In this document: positions 8,872-17,778 of the stretch, in pieces
Layout of the letters: every line of letters starts with the position of its first letter
How positions within the stretch are numbered: the stretch's first letter is position 1
DNA from: Pseudomonadales bacterium
GTDB lineage: Bacteria > Pseudomonadota > Gammaproteobacteria > Pseudomonadales > Ketobacteraceae
Length of the DNA: 64,000 nt
NCBI GenBank assembly: GCA_002708905.1
Contig: PAPM01000016.1
Location: 39,122 to 103,121, forward strand
Reading direction: 5' to 3'
Program-made: the position numbers and the translations under genes
The notes under the pieces: model-generated
The model's input: the letters and a program-made list of their open reading frames with translations, nothing else
The model's database searches: none
Told to the model about the DNA's origin: nothing

Positions 8872-10976
8872 TTGAGGGAAACCTTTTTGCCTTTGACGAT
8901 AACGTCTTTGGAGGCTTTAACCCCGATCTTGCCGGAGCCATTCAGTGTCAGGTCTTTGCCGCTGAGGATGATGGTGCCGTCTTTTTTCATGGTAAGCGAC
9001 GCCTTGCCGACCTTGATGGTAAGCTCATCCTCAGCGGAGATCTGAATCTTCTTGGCGGAGTGACTGCTGGTGTCCCCCACATTCAGAGATCGGTCTTTGC
9101 CGATATCTTCCGACATGCTTTTCCCGACCACCAGAAAACGGCTGGCACCCACCTCTTCCGCTTTTACCGCTGCAACGGTTTCATTCATGGCCGCACCCAC
9201 GGTTACCTGATACACACCCCCTATGGTGAGTTCTTTGGCGGCGCCGACGGTTTCGGCAAAGTTAACCGCGATGGTTTCCGTTTTATTGCTGGCAATAGTG
9301 TTGCTTTGGTTCTGACCTACCGTAAGCGTTTGATTGCCGCCCACGGTCAGCGACTGATTTGAACCAATGGACTTGGTTTCGTCTGCGCCGACATTCATCG
9401 AGCGCATATTGCTGACCGTCAGGGACTGGTCGTTGGACACGGCTCCGGTTTCGTTATTGGCCACTTCATAGTTCCAGTCTTTTCCCGCTTTGAGATAAAC
9501 CTCTTCTGCGCCGCCCTTATCATCAAACCGCAACTCATTGGCATTACCGCTTTGGGTCAGCCAGCCGGACTGGGTAGTAGTGTATTTCGGCCCGGGGTTA
9601 TCCTTGTTGTACATGGCGCCGACCACAATGGGGCGATCCGGGTCACCATTGATAAAGTCCACCAACACTTCCTGGCCTTCCCTGGGTACAAAGCTGGCGC
9701 CCCAACCGCTACCGGCATAGCCCTGCAATACCCGCAGTTTGCAACTGTTATGATCACTGTCCCAGGGAAACTGAACCCGTATCATACGTTGTGGATCTGC
9801 ATCACCCGATGATGCAGATGAACACAACTCCATAACTTTCGCCATCTGCGGCCCCGCCATCTGACGCTTGACCTGTTCCCTGGAAGGACGCACAGGAACA
9901 TTCGCGCCCACACACTGAAAGCGGTTCTGGTAACGTTCCAACCCACCGGTACTGTTAGTGGCCTGATGGCTGACCCGTGTCAGCAGATACTTGTCACATT
10001 CCGAAGCAATGGAATGCTGCAGTTCAAAGCGGGCACCGCTGCGAAAGCCGGTGCAATTGGAATTGCCTTCCGCCACGTTATAGCCGGATTCCATGGATTC
10101 CATCCAGTGTGCGGTAAGCAGTTTATTGTAGTCCGGCTCAAAATCATGGCAGCTGTTGCTACCGTCCTTGAAGTTATAGCCGCCATAGCGCTGCATACAA
10201 TTGATGGCCGGAACCTGGGAAAACTTTGAAGTGGTGGGGATATGCTGCTTATAGTAGTTTTTAGGCGTATCCTGGTTGTAATCAATCTGTTCACAAGCTT
10301 GCGGGTGATAACGCAAGGTACGACGCCAATCGAAAATAAAAACGCCCTCTGCCCCCACATCCCGGGCCCGCCCCTCAATCACGACTGTTCCCTCCGGACA
10401 GTCTGCAAAACTTCCCGGAGCGTCAGCCAGCACCAAGGTGTGATCCGTTTCTGTATGGGTAAAGTAGTAATTAATGCCGTCTTCTGCCAGCAGGCGTTGC
10501 ACAAAGGCCAAATCGCTTTCATTGAACTGCACACAGTATTCCCGCTGCAGGTATTGCTTACTCACTTTCAGTTCGAGTGGACAGAACGCGCCATAAGATT
10601 TAATCACCTCTTCCACAATCTCAACGGCGGACTTGTTTTCAAAGATGCGATTGGTGCCGGCCTGGGATAAAAACCAAAGCCCGGGAACCAGGGAAACTTC
10701 ATAGCCCCGGGTGCCGTTGTCGGTGACATCCTGCAGCATCAACTGGTTAACCCGACCGTGAATAAAATGGGGCTGGGAACTGCCCTGGGGATGAATCGCA
10801 ACACTCACCTTTTGGCCGATGACATCCTGACTGAGTAAAGTTTCAGCAGTCGACTGAAATCCCACCTGAAACTGAAAGGGTTGGGACAACGACTCATCAC
10901 CCTTGAGATAGGAAACGATGCAGGAGTCATCCAAGAAACTGGCTTTCATCCTGAGCAAGCGTGCATCTTGCGTCAT
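8868..10976 (-). CDS. vgrG: Type VI secretion tip protein VgrG (orphan)
   Basis: 702 residues from the ATG at 10976, preceded by GGGGA; ten further in-frame codons upstream have no ribosome site. It has the VgrG layout: gp27-like part (about 1-370), gp5 OB-fold with RMIRVQFPWD and WGASFVPREGQEVLVDF (about 400-470), then a C-terminal beta-helix of repeated V-G-x-N/T units (about 520-640). It ends KGKKVSLN, so no fused effector domain is visible. No other type VI gene is in the window. An exported pentapeptide-repeat protein lies directly upstream on the same strand; downstream is a convergent dehydrogenase, so no cargo gene follows. Confidence 0.92.
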   Translation of the reverse strand: MTQDARLLRMKASFLDDSCIVSYLKGDESLSQPFQFQVGFQSTAETLLSQDVIGQKVSVAIHPQGSSQPHFIHGRVNQLMLQDVTDNGTRGYEVSLVPGLWFLSQAGTNRIFENKSAVEIVEEVIKSYGAFCPLELKVSKQYLQREYCVQFNESDLAFVQRLLAEDGINYYFTHTETDHTLVLADAPGSFADCPEGTVVIEGRARDVGAEGVFIFDWRRTLRYHPQACEQIDYNQDTPKNYYKQHIPTTSKFSQVPAINCMQRYGGYNFKDGSNSCHDFEPDYNKLLTAHWMESMESGYNVAEGNSNCTGFRSGARFELQHSIASECDKYLLTRVSHQATNSTGGLERYQNRFQCVGANVPVRPSREQVKRQMAGPQMAKVMELCSSASSGDADPQRMIRVQFPWDSDHNSCKLRVLQGYAGSGWGASFVPREGQEVLVDFINGDPDRPIVVGAMYNKDNPGPKYTTTQSGWLTQSGNANELRFDDKGGAEEVYLKAGKDWNYEVANNETGAVSNDQSLTVSNMRSMNVGADETKSIGSNQSLTVGGNQTLTVGQNQSNTIASNKTETIAVNFAETVGAAKELTIGGVYQVTVGAAMNETVAAVKAEEVGASRFLVVGKSMSEDIGKDRSLNVGDTSSHSAKKIQISAEDELTIKVGKASLTMKKDGTIILSGKDLTLNGSGKIGVKASKDVIVKGKKVSLN

Positions 10977-11098
10977 AAGCGATATCCCCGATCCAATCCA
11001 TTCCATTAGTGAACTGCGAACCGGTTACATTCTACACGTTTAAACTTCGAAGAAAAAAGCACAAATACCAACCAGGGCGTGGATATTACCAACCCGGC

Positions 11099-11884
11099 TC
11101 AGGGAACAAAATGTCCTTCGCAGGTAGGTGTTGTCCCGTTGGAGTTTGCTGCACTGCCATCAGGACAGGTAGCGCCCTGCCAATCTATATTGCTGTCCAG
11201 TTTGGGAATACCCACCATTCCGACCAGGTTGGCGTTGGCAAAAAAGGTGACTTGCACGCCATTTACTCCCCTGAAATTGGTTCCCTGGACATTGGTATTG
11301 GAAAAGGTTGTGAACTGATTGAATTTGGTTCCACGCATGTCGGCATAGGACAGATTGGCGTCGGTAAAGTCAGCACCCAGAAAAGACGCTTCCCGGAAAT
11401 TTCCCCGCAGTCGGGTGCTGGTCATGTTGGCGTCATGGAACTCAGCATTAAACGCACCCTGGGGCTTAAACTGTGCACCTTCAAAATTGGCATTATTGAG
11501 CCTGGTTTCGTAAAACACCGTGCCATAGAAACTGCCGTTACGGAAGTCCGCACCCTGGGCTTCTGCAATCCCCATATCCGCATTATCAAAGGCCGCGTCC
11601 CTTGCGAGCAGTCCTTCCATGTTGGTTCCGGCAAGATTACTGCCGCTCAGGTTTCTCGCACTGCACACATGGGACAACGAGCCAAAAGAAAGATCGCAAT
11701 TCAGACAAATATAATCAGAATAAATTAGGCACTTCCAGATGGCGATATTACCCACGCTGGTAGCGCTGTCGCTAATCTCAAGATCACCACGAAAAGAGGA
11801 TAGTTGGTCAGTTCGTTCAAAATCGGCACTGTAAGCAGAAGCCGATAACAAAATCCCTGCTGCTGCAATAAGTTCTTTATACAT
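11099..11884 (-). CDS. Exported pentapeptide-repeat protein
   Basis: 261 residues. The ATG at 11884 follows GGGAGGTG at six bases. A signal peptide (residues about 1-20, likely cut near ASA) is followed by a Cys-containing segment (IWKCLIYSDYICLNC), then some 25 consecutive pentapeptide repeats of the A(D/N)LxG type between about residues 70 and 225, which should form a right-handed quadrilateral beta-helix. The C-terminus holds two Cys (ATCPDG and TCEG). It ends about 120 nt before the vgrG start on the same strand. The export signal and position next to vgrG make an immunity or envelope role possible, but nothing in the sequence proves it. Confidence 0.8.
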   Translation of the reverse strand: MYKELIAAAGILLSASAYSADFERTDQLSSFRGDLEISDSATSVGNIAIWKCLIYSDYICLNCDLSFGSLSHVCSARNLSGSNLAGTNMEGLLARDAAFDNADMGIAEAQGADFRNGSFYGTVFYETRLNNANFEGAQFKPQGAFNAEFHDANMTSTRLRGNFREASFLGADFTDANLSYADMRGTKFNQFTTFSNTNVQGTNFRGVNGVQVTFFANANLVGMVGIPKLDSNIDWQGATCPDGSAANSNGTTPTCEGHFVP

Positions 11885-12047
11885 GATCGTCACCTCCCTG
11901 TTTATACCCCCTTATCAGATCACGTGCTGAGAAAAGCGATAAGTAAATTTGGGAAGTTAGCTTTGTTCACTATTAACGATGTTGAGCTTGCTGGATCAAG
12001 CCGTCAAAGGCCACTGAAGTATCAAGAGTGGTCAAGGTTGTACGAAG

Positions 12048-12629
12048 TCAGGTTTCGTTACGACCTATCCATTTGTCCAATACCGGCGGCTGATAGTCCA
12101 GCATGCGCTGTACCAATCTGGCGGGCAGTTCCTCAACGATAAGCATGTTACGATGGATATCCTGAACAAATTGTTGCTCCACTGCATGATCCAAAAAAGC
12201 GATCAACTGATCGTAGTAACCATCAACATTCAACAGCGCGCAGGGCTTATGATGAAACCCCAATTGCGCCCAGGTCATGACTTCAAATAGCTCCTCAAGG
12301 GTTCCCAGGCCACCGGGTAGCGCAATAAACCCGTCCGAGAGATCCACCATCGCCGCTTTACGTTCATGCATGGATTTCACAACACGCAGTTCCGTCAACC
12401 CATTATGGGCCACTTCCTTTCTCATCAGTGATTGAGGTATGACGCCAATCACCTCTCCGCCGCCCTCCAGGACGCTATCAGCCACCTTTCCCATCAGGCC
12501 GACTTTGGCACCGCCGTAGACCAGCCCCATATTACGGCTGACCAACTCCTGTCCCAACCGGGCGGCAGATTCCATGAACACACCTGGCTGGCCGGGACTT
12601 GACCCGCAAAACACAGAGACTTTTTTCAT
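12048..12629 (-). CDS. LOG family protein (Rossmann-fold nucleotide phosphoribohydrolase)
   Basis: 193 residues, TIGR00730 type. The catalytic motif PGGLGTLEE is at about residues 105-113, with MHERK shortly before it and VYGGAKVGLMG near the N-terminus. Members release free cytokinin-like bases by cleaving nucleoside 5'-monophosphates to ribose 5-phosphate and base; in most bacteria the physiological substrate is unclear. The ATG follows GAGGATAAGCA. It is the last gene of the minus-strand run that begins at 18700, 26 nt after the BaiN-like gene. Confidence 0.9.
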   Translation of the reverse strand: MKKVSVFCGSSPGQPGVFMESAARLGQELVSRNMGLVYGGAKVGLMGKVADSVLEGGGEVIGVIPQSLMRKEVAHNGLTELRVVKSMHERKAAMVDLSDGFIALPGGLGTLEELFEVMTWAQLGFHHKPCALLNVDGYYDQLIAFLDHAVEQQFVQDIHRNMLIVEELPARLVQRMLDYQPPVLDKWIGRNET

Positions 12630-12655
12630 TGCTTATCCTCTATAGCGTCAATCTC

Positions 12656-13849
12656 TCACACATCCTGCGCCGCCGCATAGGCCGACGCCCAGGCCCATTG
12701 GAAATTAAATCCCCCCAGGTGCCCGGTCACATCCACCACTTCGCCGATAAAATACAAACCACTCTGCTTTTTGCTTGCCATGGTTTTGGAAGACAGCTCA
12801 TCGGTATCCACGCCACCGAGAGTCACTTCTGCAGTGCGATAGCCTTCGGTTCCCGCAGGTTTTAAATGCCATTGAGTAAGCAACTGTTGGATTTCCTGTA
12901 AGCGCTGATTGGAAAATTCAGCCAATGGCTTTCGGCTTTCCTGTGGCCACCAGAGTGTCTCCAGTTCCGCCACCAGTTTCTTCGGCAATCGCTGGCCTAC
13001 AATATTTTTCAACAAGGACTTGGAATCTGAGTTCTTTGCCTTGAGCAACCAGTCATCGTCACTTTCATCCGGCAGCAGGTTTAGTGAGACAGATTCTCCT
13101 TCTTGCCAATAGGAGGAAATCTGCAAAATAGCCGGCCCACTTAAACCCCGATGAGTGAAGAGAACATTCTCCCGAAAAGCGGCTTCCTCATTACTGACCA
13201 GAGCATCCACCGATACGCCGCTCAAGGTATGACAAAGTTGTTTCATATTATCGGTAAAGATAAAAGGCACCAGACCGGCACGAGTGGGCAACACGTTTAA
13301 GCCAAATTGCCGCGCCACTTCATAGCCAAAGGGGGTTACTCCCATGGTGGGAATCGAAAGTCCTCCGGTTGCAATCACAACACTTTCTGACTGGTACAGG
13401 CCTCTGTTGCTCTCGATACGAAAGCCACCGGATGCATCAAGCGATTCAATTTCGCAATAGGTGTGGATCTCCACGCCGGCTTTGTCACACTCTGCCAATA
13501 ACATGTTGAGAAGGTCCTTGGCACTGTTGTCGCAAAATAACTGCCCCAGTTTCTTCTCGTGATAGGGAATACCGTACTCGCACACCAGGCCAATAAAATC
13601 CCAGGGGGTGTAGCGGCTGAGGGCAGATTTGCAGAAATGAGGATTGGCAGACAGGTAGTTGGCGGGTTCGGTATACATATTGGTAAAGTTGCAACGCCCG
13701 CCACCGGACATCAGGATTTTTTTACCTACTTTGGATGTGCGTTCCAGCACCGCCACCTTACGGCCCCGCTGCGCGGCCAACGCAGCACAGAACAGACCGG
13801 CAGCCCCGCCGCCGATCACCACCACATCAAAGGAATAAGACTTACCCAC
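12656..13849 (-). CDS. HI0933/BaiN-like NAD(P)/FAD-dependent oxidoreductase
   Basis: 397 residues. The dinucleotide-binding motif VVIGGGAAGLFCAALAA is at about residues 10-26, followed by the family block GKKILMSGGGRCNFTN at about 43-58. The C-terminus has the GEVVDVTGHLGGFNFQWAW block that closes the FAD site. The start is a GTG at 13849. The physiological reaction of this flavoprotein family (YhiN, BaiN, aminoacetone oxidase-like) is not settled. It lies between the phosphorylase and LOG genes in the same orientation with short gaps; no role in glucosylglycerate metabolism is evident. Confidence 0.88.
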   Translation of the reverse strand: MGKSYSFDVVVIGGGAAGLFCAALAAQRGRKVAVLERTSKVGKKILMSGGGRCNFTNMYTEPANYLSANPHFCKSALSRYTPWDFIGLVCEYGIPYHEKKLGQLFCDNSAKDLLNMLLAECDKAGVEIHTYCEIESLDASGGFRIESNRGLYQSESVVIATGGLSIPTMGVTPFGYEVARQFGLNVLPTRAGLVPFIFTDNMKQLCHTLSGVSVDALVSNEEAAFRENVLFTHRGLSGPAILQISSYWQEGESVSLNLLPDESDDDWLLKAKNSDSKSLLKNIVGQRLPKKLVAELETLWWPQESRKPLAEFSNQRLQEIQQLLTQWHLKPAGTEGYRTAEVTLGGVDTDELSSKTMASKKQSGLYFIGEVVDVTGHLGGFNFQWAWASAYAAAQDV

Positions 13850-13909
13850 ACCAATACCCTCACCACAATGGCGGGGATTCTAGCATGTTTCCCGGGTGTC
13901 AGTGACGCC

Positions 13910-15646
13910 CTATTTATTGGACAACCAAAGGGTTTGGTAAGGTGACAGGGTGATGGTGCCGGCCTGGTCCTCGATCTTCATTCCGGAGATGAGATCCACC
14001 CAATTATCGGTTCCAATGAGATTAATATCCGTCAACGCCACCTGCTGGGTTTCGCTGCTGATATTGTAAATGCAGAAAATCGACTGATCCCGCCGCATGC
14101 TCTGACGCCAGAAGCCAAAAATCTGCAAACCCAAATGCAGCGTGAACTGTGTGGCATTGGGATGAAACGCAGGCTGTTTTTTACGGATTTCAATCAGCTC
14201 ACACAATTGATGAAACACTTTGCTGTGGTGGCTGTATTTATTCTCCAACTGTTCCTCAAGCTGAGTGACATCCCACTGACTGCGGTTGATGGATCGGTTG
14301 CGCCCGGTGTGTTCCAGACGGGCATAATCGTTTTCCGTACCCAACAGACTGTGGATATAAAACGCAGGAATGCCTTCCAGCGCCAACATGATGGCATGGG
14401 CGCAGATAAAACGCTGTAACTGCCATTTATCCGGCCCGTGATCGATGGTGCCCTTGAGGGCATCATAGAGACTGATGTTCATCTCATAAGGTTTGTCGAA
14501 CCCTTCCCGCGCCCGGCGAAAGGTGATGCGGCCTCCGAATTGCTGCATGGTGGCAACCAACTGATTCTTCTCATCCTCCTGCAGCAAACCATCCGTTGGG
14601 CGCAGACCAACCCCATCGTGGGAGGCAATAAAATTGAGGTAGGTGGTTCCCATTTGCGCCGGCGGCATACTCATCAACCAGGTTTTGAGGTGACGGCAGT
14701 CGCCGGCGATCAAGGTATAAATCAACAACGGCGGCAGGGAAAAGTTGTAGATGACATGGGCTTCGTTGGCATTACCGAAATAGGTCAGATTCTCCCGGTT
14801 GGGCACATTGGTTTCGGTAATGATCACCGCCTGTGGATTGTAATGCTCAATCAGGACACGCAGAAGCTTAATGATTTCGTGAGTCTGTTGCAGATGTATG
14901 CTGGGAGTACCTATTTCTTTCCACAGAAAAGCCACCGCATCCAGACGAAAGATCTGTACGCCATTTTCCATATAGTGGCGAATAATATTGACGAACTCGA
15001 TCAACACCTTCGGGTTTTTGAAGTTCAAATCCACCTGATCTTCACTGAAGGTACACCAGACATAGCGCTCACCATCTTCAGTCTGCACCGGGTTCAACAG
15101 AGGCGAAGTACGTGGCCGAACCACGGCACTGACATCGGCATCCGGACTGGCCTCAAAGAAATAATCCTTGCCGGGATCAATGCGTTTCTTGAAATTATCG
15201 AACCAGCGACTGCGGGCGGACATGTGGTTGATCACCAGATCCGACATAAATTTGAATTCGGAAGAAATCCGGCGGATGTCCTCCCATTCACCATGGGATT
15301 CATTGACCGCCAGGTAATCCATCACCGAAAAGCCGTCATCGGAGCTGTAGGGAAAAAACGGCAGAATATGCACAGACGATACCTTGTCCTGCAGCTTTCC
15401 CTTCAGAAAGTTGTACAGGGTAACCAGGGGCTTTTCATCGGCTTTGGCATGATTCAAAACAGAATCCGCATAGGTAATCAACAGAATATCGGTTTCATCC
15501 CAATTGTTCTGGTGATCCCGGGGTTGCTGGCAGCTTTCATCCAGGCCCATGGTTTCAATCAATTGCCGGGCGAGAAAAGCCGTATCAATATCGGGATAGA
15601 TAAAATCCAGTGAACCTATCAGCTTTTTTTCCAGCTCTTCCAACAT
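13910..15646 (-). CDS. GH13_18 sugar phosphorylase, probable glucosylglycerate phosphorylase
   Basis: 578 residues, a (beta/alpha)8 glycoside hydrolase of the sucrose-phosphorylase subfamily. The nucleophile Asp is in [10 protein letters not shown], the acid/base Glu in IITETNVP and the third carboxylate in IASHDGVG. The acceptor-site loop reads [10 protein letters not shown] rather than the sequence expected of true sucrose phosphorylases. Together with neighbouring glucosyl-phosphoglycerate synthase, phosphatase and glycerate kinase genes, this favours glucosylglycerate as substrate, giving glucose 1-phosphate and glycerate, as reported for E. coli YcjM-type enzymes. Substrate choice is inferred from context. 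A cytoplasmic enzyme, separated from gpgS by a 14-bp repeat array. Confidence 0.85.
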   Translation of the reverse strand: MLEELEKKLIGSLDFIYPDIDTAFLARQLIETMGLDESCQQPRDHQNNWDETDILLITYADSVLNHAKADEKPLVTLYNFLKGKLQDKVSSVHILPFFPYSSDDGFSVMDYLAVNESHGEWEDIRRISSEFKFMSDLVINHMSARSRWFDNFKKRIDPGKDYFFEASPDADVSAVVRPRTSPLLNPVQTEDGERYVWCTFSEDQVDLNFKNPKVLIEFVNIIRHYMENGVQIFRLDAVAFLWKEIGTPSIHLQQTHEIIKLLRVLIEHYNPQAVIITETNVPNRENLTYFGNANEAHVIYNFSLPPLLIYTLIAGDCRHLKTWLMSMPPAQMGTTYLNFIASHDGVGLRPTDGLLQEDEKNQLVATMQQFGGRITFRRAREGFDKPYEMNISLYDALKGTIDHGPDKWQLQRFICAHAIMLALEGIPAFYIHSLLGTENDYARLEHTGRNRSINRSQWDVTQLEEQLENKYSHHSKVFHQLCELIEIRKKQPAFHPNATQFTLHLGLQIFGFWRQSMRRDQSIFCIYNISSETQQVALTDINLIGTDNWVDLISGMKIEDQAGTITLSPYQTLWLSNK

Positions 15647-15662
15647 ACCTATCGATCCTACT

Positions 15663-15718
15663 GTTTAATGACCCAGGTTTAATGATCAAAGTTTTATGAA
15701 CAACGTTCAATGACCCGT
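15663..15718. repeat. Four imperfect 14-bp tandem repeats
   Basis: Units begin at 15663, 15677, 15691 and 15705; the first is GTTTAATGACCCAG, and the others keep GTTYWATGA at the same phase. They fill the gap between the phosphorylase start and the gpgS stop, and the last unit runs over the gpgS stop codon. They could arise by slippage or be a protein or RNA control site within the operon. Confidence 0.6.
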
Positions 15719-16933
15719 AAATTCTTTGTTGTCCAGCTCCACTGCTTCCTGCAATCGCTCCATGATATCGGGAATGGCGCTGATCACACGATTCCAGCTG
15801 GGGATAAATGGCGTGTCCATGGGGTTATCCAGAAAATACGCACCGGCCCCCATCAGGTTCTGGGCAAACAGTTCCACCGCCTGCTCTTCAAAATGCCGGT
15901 CAAACTTCAGACCGTTGATTATCGCGTCATTCTGATAGCTTTCGATAAAGTCCAACGCGATCCGATAATAGGTGGCTTTAATGGTGCGGAACTTCTCGTT
16001 GGAGAACACCTCACCGTTGGTAGCCAGTTTGCGGAACAGCGCTTTGCAGATATCCGTACTCATCTTGGACAAGCCGGCCGTGGCATCATCTGCCGAAAGA
16101 TCCTGGTGTTTGTGATCGTAACTGTCCGCTATATCCACCTGGCACAGGCGATTGGTGGCATAATTGCGTTTCATCTCGGACAACACACCCACCTCCAACC
16201 CCCAATCACTGGGAATACGTAGATCACTGATCACATCGGTGCGAAAGGAAAACTCACCGGCCAATGGATAACGGTAGCTGTCCAGATAATCCAGAAAATC
16301 CGATGGACCACAGACTTTCTTGAGGGCACGAATCAACGGCGTCACCAGCAGACGGCTTACCCGCCCATTCATTTTGGAATCCGCCACCCGCGCATAGTAA
16401 CCTTTGCAGAACATGTAGTTGAAATTGGGGTTGGCCACCGGATAGATCAATCGTGCCACCAGATCACGCTGGTAAGTCACGATGTCACAATCGTGCAGGG
16501 CCACGGATTTAGTGCGACCCGCCGCCAGCACATAGCCAAAGCAGTACCACACGTTGCGGCCTTTACCCATTTCCGTTGGCGCCAGATCCTGGGCTTTTAA
16601 TTCTTCATCCAGTGCGGTGAGCCGGGGGCCATCATTCCACAACACATGATGCCGCTGGGGCAATCCGGAGAAATATTCCAGCGCGTACTCATACTGACTT
16701 TGATCGGCACGGTCTAACCCAATCACGATTTCTTCCAGATAGGGAACCTGCTTTAATTCCTCCACGATGTGTTTTAATGCCGGACCTTCCAGCTCCGAAA
16801 ACAGTGAGGGAAGTACCAGCCCCATGGGGCGATGCTTCTTGAATGTAGACAGTTCTTTTTCAAGGTCTTCCAGTGACCGACTACGCAGGTTGTGCAACGT
16901 AGTGATAATTCCATTTTGATAAAAATCACCCAT
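15707..16933 (-). CDS. gpgS: Glucosyl-3-phosphoglycerate synthase-like glycosyltransferase
   Basis: 408 residues from the ATG at 16933, which follows AAAGG at seven bases; the frame extends 26 codons upstream into the phosphatase gene but without a better start. It has the GT81-type pattern: LVLPSLFSELEGPALKHI near the N-terminus, IVIGLDRAD, and ALHDCDIVTY, where DCD is the metal-binding DxD. Family members transfer glucose from NDP-glucose to 3-phosphoglycerate. It is followed by the phosphorylase and preceded by a matching phosphatase, so it should form the first step of glucosylglycerate synthesis. Cytoplasmic. Confidence 0.85.
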   Translation of the reverse strand: MGDFYQNGIITTLHNLRSRSLEDLEKELSTFKKHRPMGLVLPSLFSELEGPALKHIVEELKQVPYLEEIVIGLDRADQSQYEYALEYFSGLPQRHHVLWNDGPRLTALDEELKAQDLAPTEMGKGRNVWYCFGYVLAAGRTKSVALHDCDIVTYQRDLVARLIYPVANPNFNYMFCKGYYARVADSKMNGRVSRLLVTPLIRALKKVCGPSDFLDYLDSYRYPLAGEFSFRTDVISDLRIPSDWGLEVGVLSEMKRNYATNRLCQVDIADSYDHKHQDLSADDATAGLSKMSTDICKALFRKLATNGEVFSNEKFRTIKATYYRIALDFIESYQNDAIINGLKFDRHFEEQAVELFAQNLMGAGAYFLDNPMDTPFIPSWNRVISAIPDIMERLQEAVELDNKEFTGH

Positions 16934-16977
16934 GATATTGCCTTTCTTCCCATAAACATGTGCCATTCGATGCTGCA

Positions 16978-17778
16978 TCACAGCAATCGGTTCAAAAGCG
17001 ACTGAATACACTCATCCCAGCCAGCGGGGCCTTCGCCCTCCGAGCGCAATACTTCACCTGCACCCGTGATATTAAGTTTATCTGAGTTAACACCTTTAAT
17101 GATGACAGCATAGTCTGCACATTCCAGCATACGGGCATCATTGGGACTGTCTCCCAAGGCGATGGTGATAATTTCCCGGTCCGGATAGCAGGACTGATAG
17201 CGCTTTACCAGGTATTGCATGGCATCGGCTTTATCGTATTGCCCCATGGCGTGATAAAAACGGCCGCCTTTGATCAATTGCAATCCGCGCTGATTTAATT
17301 GCCGGGTGAATTGTTCCAGTTCCACATCGCTCCCCAACCATAACAAGGGCTCGGTACCAATGCGCTGTTTCGCTCTGGCAGCGGCCATATTGGGTAAGCC
17401 GGTCACTTTGGCGACTTCAGCGGCTTCCATATCGGCAAAACTGCGAAACTGAAAGCCCGCCTGCCTCAGTTCCTGCAATGCATCAAGGACTTCATCCAAG
17501 GGCGCCGAAAAAGACACCACCAAGCCGGAATCCCTGCCCAGGTTGCCGGCCGGTATAATGGCCGCAGCGCCGTTCTCCACGATAAAGGGAGTATGGTTAT
17601 CCAGTTGCTGCTTAAGCGCTTCCATTTCCGGGCGGGTTTTGCTGGAATTTAAAATCACCGGGATTGCCATCTCTTTCAGGCGTCGCAACGCAGGCAGGGC
17701 CGCTTGAAAGCTGTAGCTGTTGTGATCCAGCAGGGTTCCATCCAGATCCGTAAATACCAGTAATTGGCGCTCAGACAC
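16978..17778 (-). CDS. HAD-IIB phosphatase, glucosyl/mannosyl-3-phosphoglycerate phosphatase type
   Basis: 266 residues. The start is a GTG at 17778, nine bases after AAAGGAG and overlapping the kinase stop by 8 nt; upstream in-frame codons lie inside the kinase gene. HAD motifs: DLDGTLLDHNSYSF (nucleophile DLD near residue 11), NSSKTRPEM (motif II) and ALGDSPNDARML (motif IV). This matches MpgP/GpgP phosphatases, which remove the phosphate from glycosyl-3-phosphoglycerate. In this operon it should produce free glucosylglycerate, the compatible solute, from the GpgS product. Confidence 0.85.
   Translation of the reverse strand: MSERQLLVFTDLDGTLLDHNSYSFQAALPALRRLKEMAIPVILNSSKTRPEMEALKQQLDNHTPFIVENGAAAIIPAGNLGRDSGLVVSFSAPLDEVLDALQELRQAGFQFRSFADMEAAEVAKVTGLPNMAAARAKQRIGTEPLLWLGSDVELEQFTRQLNQRGLQLIKGGRFYHAMGQYDKADAMQYLVKRYQSCYPDREIITIALGDSPNDARMLECADYAVIIKGVNSDKLNITGAGEVLRSEGEGPAGWDECIQSLLNRLL

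Noticed and set aside
14438..15613. A 391-codon plus-strand open frame antisense to the phosphorylase
   Set aside because: The phosphorylase has all three catalytic motifs on the other strand; the antisense frame shows no recognisable domain.
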